NCBI RefSeq assembly: GCF_013410875.1
Contig: NZ_JACCCU010000003.1
Coordinates: forward strand, 124,001 to 188,000
Source: Tunturiibacter empetritectus
GTDB taxonomy: Bacteria; Acidobacteriota; Terriglobia; Terriglobales; Acidobacteriaceae
DNA: 64,000 bases
Direction of reading: 5' to 3'
Shown: positions 17,095-26,189 of the stretch, piece by piece
How the letters are laid out: each line of letters starts with the position of its first letter
Position numbering within the stretch: position 1 is the stretch's first letter
Translations under genes and position numbers: made by a program
The notes under the pieces: generated by a model
What the model was told of the DNA's origin: nothing
Seen by the model: only the letters and a program-made list of their open reading frames with translations
Database searches by the model: none

Positions 17095-18288
17095 TCACTC
17101 CGCGAACATTCTGTTCCAGTACTCGGCTCGAGGCAAGGTCTCCGTAAGGAGAGCTTGGACCCCAGAGGACTGGACGCGCAGTTGAGCTGCCTTGGCATCC
17201 CGCTCGGACCGGTAAAGTCCAAACAGAGCAGAGCCAGAACCTGACAGAGCCGCGTAAATAGCAGAGCTATCTAGACCGGAACTGCCCAAATCACTACCCA
17301 TCAATTGACGCTTGGTTATTCGCAAGGAGGGATACTGAGGAAAGACGACCTCTTCAAAGTCATTCTGAAGACCATCGCTTCCAATCCCGGTGCGGACAAG
17401 CGCGAGAAGGGTATTCTCGGCCAGATCGTTCCTCGCGTCAGCCTGATTTTCACCAGGCAAACCCTGTTTTTTCTCAGGATTAGGATCGCGAACGATACCG
17501 GAGGTGCCGGGCCTACTATCGTCTGTCTTTCTCGTTAGGCTAACGCCAGTTCGGGCAGAGAGGGATGAGTAAGCTAGACTCAACTCATGTAGCCTATCAA
17601 CTTGAGGATCGGAAGTCAACCCCAGCACCCGAGTGACGCCGTGGCCCTCCCCCAACTCCCCTTCTTCTGATGCGCTAACCGTATTTTTATCAACCACATG
17701 CCGCTCTGCCTCCACCTCCCGCCGCGCATCCCACTCTTTAAAAGCCGCTGGCGTTGAGACGCCCACTGCGGGTACCGCGACGACACACCAGGTTCTGGGA
17801 AGGTCCGGCATCGGCACAACCTGCTCCCCCCGGCCGAGTCCCAGAACAGCCCCACCGAGCAGAAACAAGGGCACATCCGACCCGATCTCCGTCGCCAGTT
17901 TCAGCCTTTCGACTCCCGGGAGAGCTTCGCCAAGCTCCTTTTCCAAGCCCAACAGGGCCGTCGCAGCGTTGGCGGAACCGGCTCCCACTCCCCCTTGAAC
18001 GGGGAGCCTCTTATCTATATTGATCTCGACCTCTGCGGTGATTCCCAATCGAACCAGTGCCCGCTCCACCATCCGCCAGGCGGTGTTCCGTCCATCGCGA
18101 GGAACAAATGGATGGTTGGTCGTCAGCGAGATCCTGGTTGCGGACGCTCGCCTCGCCTTCACCGTGACGAAATCGTGCAGGTCCAGCGTCTGGTAGAGAG
18201 TCGTCAGACCATGAAAGCCATCCGAACGCACCGGCCCGATCGCCAACCCCAGATTGATCTTCGAATACGAACGAACACGCGTAGACAT
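17095..18288 (-). CDS. ispE: 4-diphosphocytidyl-2-C-methyl-D-erythritol kinase with large insertion
   Basis: GHMP kinase that phosphorylates CDP-methylerythritol in the MEP isoprenoid pathway. Motif 1 Lys10 lies in RSYSKINLGL; GGVGAGSANAATALL (about residue 99-113) is the ATP loop; EIGSDVPLF carries the catalytic Asp; ALSGSGSALFGLY is motif 3. At 397 residues it is about 100 longer than usual. The excess is a polar low-complexity insertion at roughly residues 185-295, between FKEWDAR and NDLAENTLL. The insertion keeps the frame and motifs on both sides, so the enzyme is probably functional. Confidence 0.92.
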   Translation of the reverse strand: MSTRVRSYSKINLGLAIGPVRSDGFHGLTTLYQTLDLHDFVTVKARRASATRISLTTNHPFVPRDGRNTAWRMVERALVRLGITAEVEINIDKRLPVQGGVGAGSANAATALLGLEKELGEALPGVERLKLATEIGSDVPLFLLGGAVLGLGRGEQVVPMPDLPRTWCVVAVPAVGVSTPAAFKEWDARREVEAERHVVDKNTVSASEEGELGEGHGVTRVLGLTSDPQVDRLHELSLAYSSLSARTGVSLTRKTDDSRPGTSGIVRDPNPEKKQGLPGENQADARNDLAENTLLALVRTGIGSDGLQNDFEEVVFPQYPSLRITKRQLMGSDLGSSGLDSSAIYAALSGSGSALFGLYRSERDAKAAQLRVQSSGVQALLTETLPRAEYWNRMFAE

Positions 18289-18424
18289 GACCCCTCTGAT
18301 TCTACCGATCCTGATTCTACCGACCCTTCGCCACCGAGGACCAATCAGCCATTATTTCGGACGCCGCGATCACGAACCAGCTATGCTGATCACAGCGCCC
18401 ATCCACAACTTTCTGGAGCCCTGA

Positions 18425-20203
18425 ATGCCCGCTGGCACCCGTGTCTTCGCAGCTACCGTCGGACTAGCCCTCGTTACAAATTCGCTCGGAGCGCAAACCG
18501 TCGCTTCAGCCTCCGAAGAGCCGGTTCGCGCGAAGCATGCGATGGTCGTCACGATTCACCATGACGCGACCGACGCCGGCCTTGCCATCCTGAAGCAGGG
18601 AGGCAACGCGATCGACGCGGCCGTAACCGTCGCGTTTACGCTCGCCGTCGTCTACCCCCAGGCAGGAAATCTCGGCGGCGGCGGCTTCATGCTGATCCGC
18701 ACCAGGCATGGTCAGACTCACTTCCTCGACTACCGCGAAAAAGCCCCTGCTGCTGCCAGCCGCGATATGTACCTGGACGAGCAGAAAAACGTCGTGCCCG
18801 GCCTCTCCACGGTTGGGTACAAAGCATCAGGCGTCCCCGGCACCGTCGCAGGGCTCGTCTATGCACAGAGCCACTTCGGCAAGCTGACTTTGCAGCAGGA
18901 CATGGCGCCGGCGATCCACCTGGCCACCGATGGTTACGTGCTCTCAGCGGAGGAGGCGCAGAATCTTCACAGCAAGATGCTCGCGCGCCTCCCGTCCTCC
19001 GCGCATATCTTCCAGCGCGACGGCGACTTCTACAAGGAAGGCGATACGTTCAAGCAGCCTCTGCTGGCCGCAACGCTGACGCGCATCGCCGCAAATCCCG
19101 ACGACTTCTACAAGGGCGAGATGGCGAAACAGATCGCCTCGTTTGAACAGGCCGGCGGAGGGCTTATCACTGCTGCCGATCTCGCGGCTTACCAGGTGAA
19201 GGATCGCGAGCCGGTAAAAGGTGCCTACCACGGTTACAAAATTATTACTGCACCTCCACCCTCGTCCGGCGGCATCGTTTTGATGGAGATCCTCAACATC
19301 CTCTCGACCTACGATCTGCCCAGGCTGGGTCCGGACCGGTCTGCGCCCCAGGTTCACATCATCACAGAGGCTTTTCGTCGCGCCTACATGGATCGCGCCG
19401 ACTATCTCGGCGATCCTGACTTTACGCCGCAGCCTCTCAAACAGATGGCAAACCCTGCCTACGCGGCGGCATGGCGCAGCTCGATTCAACCCTACTCGCC
19501 GACGCCGTCCAAAGATCTGGTTCGGCCCGCGGGCTTCATGCCACCTCCTCCGCAGCTTCAGCCCGTCGCGCACGAGTCGACCCAGACGACACATTTTTCT
19601 ATCGTCGATGCTGATGGCAATGCCGTCTCCAACACCTATACGCTCAACGGCACCTTCGGATCGGGCGTGACAGTGGACGGCCTCGGGTTCCTGATGAATA
19701 ACGAGATGGACGACTTCGCCTCCAAGATGGGCGAGCCGAATATGTACGGGCTCATTCAAGGCCCCGCCAACTCCATTGCTCCAGGCAAGCGCCCGCTCTC
19801 TGCGATGACGCCCACCATCGTCACGACGAAGGGCGGCCTCTTTCGCCGCGCAAGGGTGGCCTATGTTCTGGGCACTCCCGGCGGCTCGACCATTATCACT
19901 ACCGTGGCAAATGACCTGCTCAGCTGCGTCGACAACGGACTAAATATTCAACAAGCTGCCGACGCGCCGCGCTTTCATCACCAGTATCTTCCGGATCGTC
20001 TCGACCTTGAAAAGAAGTTCTCGCCCGACGTCGCAGAGCAACTCAAAGCGATGGGCTACAACGTGAATCGCCTTGCCGTCGCTGACGAACACAACCCCGG
20101 CACCTGGGGCGATAGCGAACTCATCGCAGTCGATCCTAAGAGTCATGAGCTATTGGGCGGGCACGATAGCCGCCGCAACTACGGTAAAGCTGTGGGCTAT
20201 TGA
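18425..20203 (+). CDS. ggt: gamma-glutamyltransferase
   Basis: 592-residue exported N-terminal-nucleophile hydrolase that cleaves or transfers gamma-glutamyl groups of glutathione in the periplasm. It has a signal peptide (about residues 1-23), GGNAIDAAVTVAFTLAVVYP and GGGGFMLIR in the large subunit, the autoprocessing site ESTQ-TTHFS with Thr388 becoming the new N-terminus and nucleophile, and GTPGGSTIIT in the small subunit. Divergent from ispE (136 bp gap) and convergent with the rhamnosidase gene. The start ATG is the only one ahead of the signal peptide. Confidence 0.95.
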   Translation: MPAGTRVFAATVGLALVTNSLGAQTVASASEEPVRAKHAMVVTIHHDATDAGLAILKQGGNAIDAAVTVAFTLAVVYPQAGNLGGGGFMLIRTRHGQTHFLDYREKAPAAASRDMYLDEQKNVVPGLSTVGYKASGVPGTVAGLVYAQSHFGKLTLQQDMAPAIHLATDGYVLSAEEAQNLHSKMLARLPSSAHIFQRDGDFYKEGDTFKQPLLAATLTRIAANPDDFYKGEMAKQIASFEQAGGGLITAADLAAYQVKDREPVKGAYHGYKIITAPPPSSGGIVLMEILNILSTYDLPRLGPDRSAPQVHIITEAFRRAYMDRADYLGDPDFTPQPLKQMANPAYAAAWRSSIQPYSPTPSKDLVRPAGFMPPPPQLQPVAHESTQTTHFSIVDADGNAVSNTYTLNGTFGSGVTVDGLGFLMNNEMDDFASKMGEPNMYGLIQGPANSIAPGKRPLSAMTPTIVTTKGGLFRRARVAYVLGTPGGSTIITTVANDLLSCVDNGLNIQQAADAPRFHHQYLPDRLDLEKKFSPDVAEQLKAMGYNVNRLAVADEHNPGTWGDSELIAVDPKSHELLGGHDSRRNYGKAVGY

Positions 20204-20239
20204 GAAGCGATTGCCGACAACAACAGCCTTCCACTGCAC

Positions 20240-23200
20240 CTAGTTGCTATCAACCGAAAAGCTGTAACTCCCTGAGCCAATCTCGCGGACCATCAACCCA
20301 TCCTTGTAAGGAGTCGTGATGCGTTCTCCGTCCTGCTTTGCGACGCTCGCCGGTGTCGCCGGAAGAAAGACAGTAGCAGTAGTATTCGCGGGTACTTTGA
20401 CGGTCAACTGAAGCTGGCCGTTCGGCGTCTTCGTCCAGTCCGTCACGATCGTTCCATATACCGAATCGTACTCGGTGTGCACGTGCGACAGACCCTGCTC
20501 CACATGCGGGCTAACAATAACGTGATGGAAACCCGCGTTCGCAGGATCTGCGTCGATACCACCTACGCGCCGAAACACCCATGCCATGACGGAGCCGAAG
20601 GCATAGTGATTGTAGGAGTTCATGGCTGGGTCGCCGGTGTCTCCATTCCAGCGCTCCCACCAGGTCGTCGCGCCCTTGTCAACCATGTATCCCCACGAGG
20701 GGTAGGTGGTGGTCAGGAGCAGGTTGTACGCCACGTCGGTGCGGCCTTGCGATTCAAGCACGGAGAGCAGGAACGGTGTGCCGAGAAAGCCCGTCGTCAG
20801 GTGGGTCTGGTGGGCCTGAATGTCGCGCACCAGGCGGTCGGTCATCGACTTCTCAAGCTCCCTTGGAGCGAGCCCTGTGTAGAGCGTCAACACATACGAT
20901 GTCTGGGTGTCGCCTGCGACCAAGCCGTCGGAGTGCACGTACTTCTGCTGATACGCAGCCTGAATGCGAGAGATCAGCGTCGCATACTTCTCCGCGTCTG
21001 CGGTGCGACCCAGCGCGGTGGCCATCGTCTGCATCTGGCGCGCGATGATGACCCAGTAGGCCGTGGCGACGAGATCAGAGGGAGTATGCGGATCGGGCGC
21101 GAGCCAGTCTGCGTAGTTCGCTCCCAGATCTTTTTCGCGAATATAGTTCGGATTCGTGCGCAGGATGAACTCCATCCACCGCTCCATGTTCGGCCAGCTC
21201 TGCTCGATCACCGCAGCGTCACCATACTGCAGCCAGGTTGCGTACGGAACGAGCACGCCCGCATCGCCCCAGCCGGGAGCACCGGGATGGCCGTCCCTCC
21301 CCTGCAAAAGATTCGGCGAGATGTTGGCGAAGGCGCCGTCCGGGCTTTGCGCATCGGTGACATCGAGCATGAACTTGTGGGAGAAGGCGTCGATGTCGAA
21401 GTTGTATGTGCCGGTACGCCAGAATGCGCCGGCATCGCCCATCCATCCCATGCGTTCGTCGCGTTGCGGACAGTCGGTGGGGATGGAGACGAAGTTGCCG
21501 CGCTGGCCCCACAGCCCAAGCTCACTCATCTTGTTCAGCAGTGCGCTGGAGCTCTCAAAGCGAATCGCCGGCGAAGCGGGAAGGCTGTTGAGCACCTGAC
21601 CCTGCAGCGCCGACAGGGTAGGCTTGCCGCCATAGCCAGACACCTGCACATAACGAAAGCCATGAAACGTGAAGGCCGGAGTCCACTCTTCCTCCCCATG
21701 ACCGCTGAGGGTGTAGTAGTCCGTTGCATCGGCGTCGCGCAGGTTCTCGGTGTAGACCGTGCCGTCGGGATTGAGACGTTCCGCAAAGCGGAGCTTCACG
21801 GTGGTTCCACGCGGTCCGTGCACACGCAAGCGCGCTACGCCCACCATATTCTGTCCCATGTCGAAGACGGCGTCCTGCGTGCTGCCGGAGTTGACCATGG
21901 TTACGGCGACCGGCGCGACTGTCTGCGCAGGCTGCACCGGTGTGTCCGGCTCAGCGGTGACAAGCATGGCAGTATTTGCATCATCTACAACCACCGGCGA
22001 CCACTTTATGGAGTTAGGAGACGCGGACGTATTCCATCCCGGAACTTCAAGCCGGGCGTCGTAGGCTTCTCCGCCATAGATCTCCGAAGAGACAATGGGC
22101 GACGCGGCTGTCTCCCAGCTGGAGTCGGTCGCAATGGTCTGATGAGTGCCATCGGCGAAGGTCAATTCAAGCTGAGCGCGCAGACGGTCCGGGCCGGGAA
22201 ACAGCCGCGAGCCCGACCACAGGAGCGGACTGCCGTGCCAGCCTGCACCGAGGATTGCAGCGATCGTGTTGCGTCCTTGGACAAGCAGAGAAGTGACATC
22301 GTAGGTCTGGTACAGCACGCGCTTGCGATAGTCCGTAAATCCTGGCGTGAGCCTGAATTTGCTTACTTCCTTACCGTTCAAATAACTCTGGTAGCTGCCA
22401 AGCGCAGTTACATAGAGCCGAGCTGAGACCACCTTACGAGTCGGCGTGAACTGCTTTCGGAGTAGCGCCGTGCTCGACTCGATCACCGTGGGATTCTGCC
22501 CACGCGATTCGCGATCCGTACCGACACCGAAGTTAAGATCCGCAAACGCGCCGAGCTTTTTTGCAGGAGACCACTCCTTCGCTTCATTTGGCTTGATCGA
22601 CCGAGCCTGCCACGCGCTATCACTTTCAATCCACCTTGTTTTGCCCGCATCATCGGTGAGCTTGAGAGCAGCAGCCAAAGCAGCGCGAAAGGTTCTATTC
22701 GATTCATTCGATCTCGGTGTCTCCACGTAGACGACGATCTGATTGTCGCCAACATGAAGTTGGTCACGAATATCTTCACGATCGAACGCTCCCCACTGAT
22801 CCTTATGCCCTGTGACTGTATCGTTGACCTGCGTGGTGAAGATGCCACCCACCAGAACGTGAAGACTGGCCGAGCTCGGAACTTTGTCCAGATGGAGGTT
22901 GTAACGGAACTCCGCCTCGGCTCCCTGTGAGACGCGCACTGAGTCGCTATCCGGTAACCAGATCCACGATGTCGTCTTCAACACCTCGGCCTCTTCGCGG
23001 TTATCGCGCCGAATCCACTGAGCCTTCCAGTCGGAGGGTTGCAGCAGGCCCATCTCCCACCATGCAACCTCGGAAGACCGTTCCTCTTTTCCCTGCGCAT
23101 CCCAGGTTTGAACTGCCCAGTAGCAGCGCTGGTGAGATTTCAACGCGGGTCCGGCATACGCCACATTCACCGACTCCGAGGACACCTGCTTACCGCTGTC

Positions 23201-23476
23201 CCACACATCCGCATGCCCGTCACGCAATGCATCTGGAGCGCTGGCAACCAGAATCCGGTACGCCGATTGGCTCCAGTTGCGTGTAGTCGCATCACTCTGC
23301 CACGACAGTGTTGGATGTGTTGAATCGATGCCAAGCGGATCGATCCGCTGATCCACACGAAGATGGATCGGTGCAGCAGACGCCGTCGAAGCGCAGAGAG
23401 ACAAGGACAGTGCCAGGAACGAAGCACGCTGCGCCACGGAGGCGAAAGAGAAGATTGCGACGCGCGGAGTTTTCAT
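20240..23476 (-). CDS. GH78 alpha-L-rhamnosidase, secreted
   Basis: 1078-residue exported glycosidase removing terminal alpha-L-rhamnose. Signal peptide residues 1-34. N-terminal beta domains (35-400) include the rhamnosidase N domain with QWIRRDN. The (alpha/alpha)6 catalytic domain carries the family signature DCPQRDERMGWMGDAGAFWRT near residues 665-680, with its Asp/Glu residues, and WWERWNGDTGDPAMNSYNHY near 935-955 with a further essential Glu. A C-terminal beta domain follows. Expected substrates are rhamnogalacturonan or flavonoid and saponin glycosides. Probably cotranscribed with the GH127 gene upstream (116 bp gap). Confidence 0.94.
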   Translation of the reverse strand: MKTPRVAIFSFASVAQRASFLALSLSLCASTASAAPIHLRVDQRIDPLGIDSTHPTLSWQSDATTRNWSQSAYRILVASAPDALRDGHADVWDSGKQVSSESVNVAYAGPALKSHQRCYWAVQTWDAQGKEERSSEVAWWEMGLLQPSDWKAQWIRRDNREEAEVLKTTSWIWLPDSDSVRVSQGAEAEFRYNLHLDKVPSSASLHVLVGGIFTTQVNDTVTGHKDQWGAFDREDIRDQLHVGDNQIVVYVETPRSNESNRTFRAALAAALKLTDDAGKTRWIESDSAWQARSIKPNEAKEWSPAKKLGAFADLNFGVGTDRESRGQNPTVIESSTALLRKQFTPTRKVVSARLYVTALGSYQSYLNGKEVSKFRLTPGFTDYRKRVLYQTYDVTSLLVQGRNTIAAILGAGWHGSPLLWSGSRLFPGPDRLRAQLELTFADGTHQTIATDSSWETAASPIVSSEIYGGEAYDARLEVPGWNTSASPNSIKWSPVVVDDANTAMLVTAEPDTPVQPAQTVAPVAVTMVNSGSTQDAVFDMGQNMVGVARLRVHGPRGTTVKLRFAERLNPDGTVYTENLRDADATDYYTLSGHGEEEWTPAFTFHGFRYVQVSGYGGKPTLSALQGQVLNSLPASPAIRFESSSALLNKMSELGLWGQRGNFVSIPTDCPQRDERMGWMGDAGAFWRTGTYNFDIDAFSHKFMLDVTDAQSPDGAFANISPNLLQGRDGHPGAPGWGDAGVLVPYATWLQYGDAAVIEQSWPNMERWMEFILRTNPNYIREKDLGANYADWLAPDPHTPSDLVATAYWVIIARQMQTMATALGRTADAEKYATLISRIQAAYQQKYVHSDGLVAGDTQTSYVLTLYTGLAPRELEKSMTDRLVRDIQAHQTHLTTGFLGTPFLLSVLESQGRTDVAYNLLLTTTYPSWGYMVDKGATTWWERWNGDTGDPAMNSYNHYAFGSVMAWVFRRVGGIDADPANAGFHHVIVSPHVEQGLSHVHTEYDSVYGTIVTDWTKTPNGQLQLTVKVPANTTATVFLPATPASVAKQDGERITTPYKDGLMVREIGSGSYSFSVDSN

Positions 23477-23592
23477 GAGTTGGCTATCCAGGACATCAAA
23501 GCGCTGCGTGATGTGTTGAGAAGATCGACTTGAACATCGCCTCTAGGAAAACAAGGACAGACTGCCACCCTACAGCAGTCTGTCCAGACTCA

Positions 23593-26058
23593 TCAAGCCA
23601 TCGCGGTGACCTGCGGATAGCAAGTGAACTCCTCTTCCGAGATCTTCCAGTACGGCACAAACTTCTGGCCGTCGTTGCCTCGAACCGTGAAGTGCAGCGG
23701 CGAACCATCAACCGGCTCCAGATGATTGGCGAGATGCTCGGCTTCCTTGCCCTTATCCACGGTGAGGTTCGCAGTGGGAGATCCGACAGCGGCCAGCAGG
23801 ATCGGGCCGTACTCCACGGAGTACCTCTTCTTGCCCGCAATCTGGTCGTCCCCGTTATAACGGCGTACCCGAATCTCCGCAGGAAGCACAAACTCGATGA
23901 CGTCCCCATCGCTCCACTGACGGTTGACCGCAAGATAAGTGCCCGGCTTACCGGAACCCGCAACCTTGCCGTTTACCGAAACCGCCATCTCCTTCGCCGC
24001 CCAGGAAGGAACGCGAATTCGAAGGTTAGCTTGTGTCGGCGTGGAGACCTTCACCGCACCGCTCACGTGCGTGTCATAGGGGAAGCGAGTCTTCATCTTC
24101 AACTCCATCGGCTGACCTGCCTGCTGCCAGCGAATCGTGGAAGGCTCGTAGAGGTTCACATAGATTCCATCCGGAGCGATGGAGTAGATGTGCTCCGGCA
24201 GAGTCCCAAGCAGCCTGGTTCCCTGACCTTCGCAGCACGTATTCTCGTGCGTCGACTTTTCTTTCTTACCTTCCATAATCGTGTGATAGCGCAGGCCGAC
24301 ACCGCCATCCTGGTTAGCCATGCCAACGTTGTAGATCGACTTTTCGATCTCGGTGGCATAGCGCTCCTCATCGGGATTCAGCAGTTGAAAGCGCTGGCTT
24401 AGAAAGACCCAGAAGCTGCTGCCGCAGAGCTCTCCCAGTTTCTGGCGAAGATAATTGCTATTGGGTGGATCCTTCTCGAACTCGATGATCGAGATGCTTC
24501 CTCCGGCCTGCTGCCAGTGTGCGCGATAAAGCTCCCATGCTCCAAGAACGCCGTCGCGATACCGCACGTCGCCGGTGGCGAGATACATATCCAGATACGC
24601 TTCGAGGTTAGTCAGCAGATAGCAATGCGGGCGGTCGTAGGGGTATTGCCACACCTGCTCTGTCTCATGCTTCGCCAAACCCTCCATCCAACCGTCTTCC
24701 TGGTAGTAGCGTTGAATTACCTGTGCATCCGCTGGCTTTCCCATGGGGCTGGTGCACATACGCGTATTCGCGACCATGCCCTGACCGCCTTGAATCGCGC
24801 CGCGCAGCATGTCCGGGAGGAACGGCTGTTGATTGAACCAGTCGTAGTATCCGCGCAGCATCGGCAGAGCCTTGGGGTTGCCGCCGTAGGCAGCTTCGAG
24901 CAATCCGTGCGTAAGCCACGCGCGAGTGTAGGCGGCGCGCTCCGAGTAAAAGATCGTGTCTTCGGGGTACGCCATGATGTATCCGTTCGACTGACGACAC
25001 TCTTCGATGCCATCAACCACGACATTGACTCGGCGGCGCAACTCAGGATCATCGATCCACCGTATTGTGTTACCCGCACCCATCAGGAAGCGTCCAGCAT
25101 TTGAGCCGGCAAGATCCTCCTCCCAGAAGACCTGTGAGCCGGTTGGCTTAAAGTTCTTGATCTTGCCGGTTCGCTCGTAGAACTGACGCAGCAGATCGTC
25201 TGTCGTGTACGAGTTCAACAGATACTGAATGTTGTTTTGCATCGCCTCCTGAAAGACACCACCATCCAGAGTCACTCCCGTCTTCGGCGCTTCAGCTTTG
25301 TACTTTGCCGGCCTCCAGGTTGCGGAGTCGGTCACGGCGTGGGGATTGTCGACACGAATTCCCTCCCCATCCTGTCGCGGCGGCCGCGTCAGTTGTGCCA
25401 CGAGTTCGCTGTTTCCATACTGCTCATCCGCGGTTACTTTGCTGCCCAAGGCAACATCGTGTCCACCAGAGAGAACAGCCATCTTCGCAACCATCAGCGT
25501 GTAGTCGGGGCTGTCCTGCGGCTCTTTGCCAAGCGGCGTGCTGTCTGAGGCCACTGCCTTGACTGCGCGAAGCCGCGTTGCCGTCAACCTCACATACCGG
25601 CCGTGAACATCGTGCGCCGCATACTGCGTGATGTTGTCTTTCAAATCCGGAAAGTCCGACTTCGTGAAGTCCGCAATGGTCTTGGGCTTTGCGAAGTTGG
25701 CCTCGTCAGAAGCTTCCAGCTTAAATCGTAGTGGGAAACCTTCGCCGCCGTAGTACTGGTCGCGCCCCGGATACATCCGCTCCGACGCAGGGAATAACTG
25801 GATCGCAGAGATTGGGACACTCTTCTTGAGATCGACCTGAACCCAGGTCGTTACATCGGGCGTGGTAACCACCTTCGAGCGATACGCGCGATAGTTCGTT
25901 GCCGGCGTTGCTGCCATTCTGATTCCAGTGAGGTAAGGCGCCATCTCCTTCTCGCTCGTCTGCCCGAAGAGGGCTATGGGCTTCATGGCGCCAATTACGG
26001 CAAATCCAGCTCCTGCATAGGTGGAGTTCAATAGAAACTTACGTCGTGTCACAGCCAT
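23593..26058 (-). CDS. GH127-family beta-L-arabinofuranosidase, Tat-exported
   Basis: 821-residue glycoside hydrolase of the GH127 (former DUF1680) type. It starts with a twin-arginine signal (TRRKFLLNSTYAGAGFAVIG). Residues about 40-190 form a beta-rich ligand-binding-like module, then the (alpha/alpha)6 barrel. The nucleophile region ENTCCEGQGTRLLGTLPEHIYS (near residue 605) keeps the paired cysteines used in this family as thiolate nucleophile and zinc ligand, and KHETEQVWQYPYDRPHCY lies in the barrel. Expected to release L-arabinose from plant glycans. A GGGAGATGG site precedes the ATG. Placed between GH78 and the receptor, all on the minus strand. Confidence 0.9.
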   Translation of the reverse strand: MAVTRRKFLLNSTYAGAGFAVIGAMKPIALFGQTSEKEMAPYLTGIRMAATPATNYRAYRSKVVTTPDVTTWVQVDLKKSVPISAIQLFPASERMYPGRDQYYGGEGFPLRFKLEASDEANFAKPKTIADFTKSDFPDLKDNITQYAAHDVHGRYVRLTATRLRAVKAVASDSTPLGKEPQDSPDYTLMVAKMAVLSGGHDVALGSKVTADEQYGNSELVAQLTRPPRQDGEGIRVDNPHAVTDSATWRPAKYKAEAPKTGVTLDGGVFQEAMQNNIQYLLNSYTTDDLLRQFYERTGKIKNFKPTGSQVFWEEDLAGSNAGRFLMGAGNTIRWIDDPELRRRVNVVVDGIEECRQSNGYIMAYPEDTIFYSERAAYTRAWLTHGLLEAAYGGNPKALPMLRGYYDWFNQQPFLPDMLRGAIQGGQGMVANTRMCTSPMGKPADAQVIQRYYQEDGWMEGLAKHETEQVWQYPYDRPHCYLLTNLEAYLDMYLATGDVRYRDGVLGAWELYRAHWQQAGGSISIIEFEKDPPNSNYLRQKLGELCGSSFWVFLSQRFQLLNPDEERYATEIEKSIYNVGMANQDGGVGLRYHTIMEGKKEKSTHENTCCEGQGTRLLGTLPEHIYSIAPDGIYVNLYEPSTIRWQQAGQPMELKMKTRFPYDTHVSGAVKVSTPTQANLRIRVPSWAAKEMAVSVNGKVAGSGKPGTYLAVNRQWSDGDVIEFVLPAEIRVRRYNGDDQIAGKKRYSVEYGPILLAAVGSPTANLTVDKGKEAEHLANHLEPVDGSPLHFTVRGNDGQKFVPYWKISEEEFTCYPQVTAMA

Positions 26059-26138
26059 GACCCATCTCCCGGTGCTTCGTTCTGAGTTACTGCGGTTGCG
26101 TCAAAGGAAAGAATCTCGTCGAGCAATCCTAAGGTGAG

Positions 26139-26167
26139 AGGGGTCAGAAGGGAAGCCCTTGACCCCT
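26139..26167 (-). terminator. weak hairpin after the receptor gene
   Basis: Perfect 8-bp stem AGGGGTCA/TGACCCCT (26139-26146, 26160-26167) 22 bp downstream of the receptor stop codon. There is no good U-tract, so it may attenuate or protect transcript ends rather than terminate. It would let receptor and hydrolase genes be expressed at different levels. Confidence 0.4.
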
Positions 26168-26189
26168 TGTGAGTTTGACGTCAGCGGGA

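Noticed and set aside
20477..22426. 649-codon frame antisense to the GH78 gene
   Set aside because: Shadow of the rhamnosidase; His/Arg-rich with no recognisable domain.
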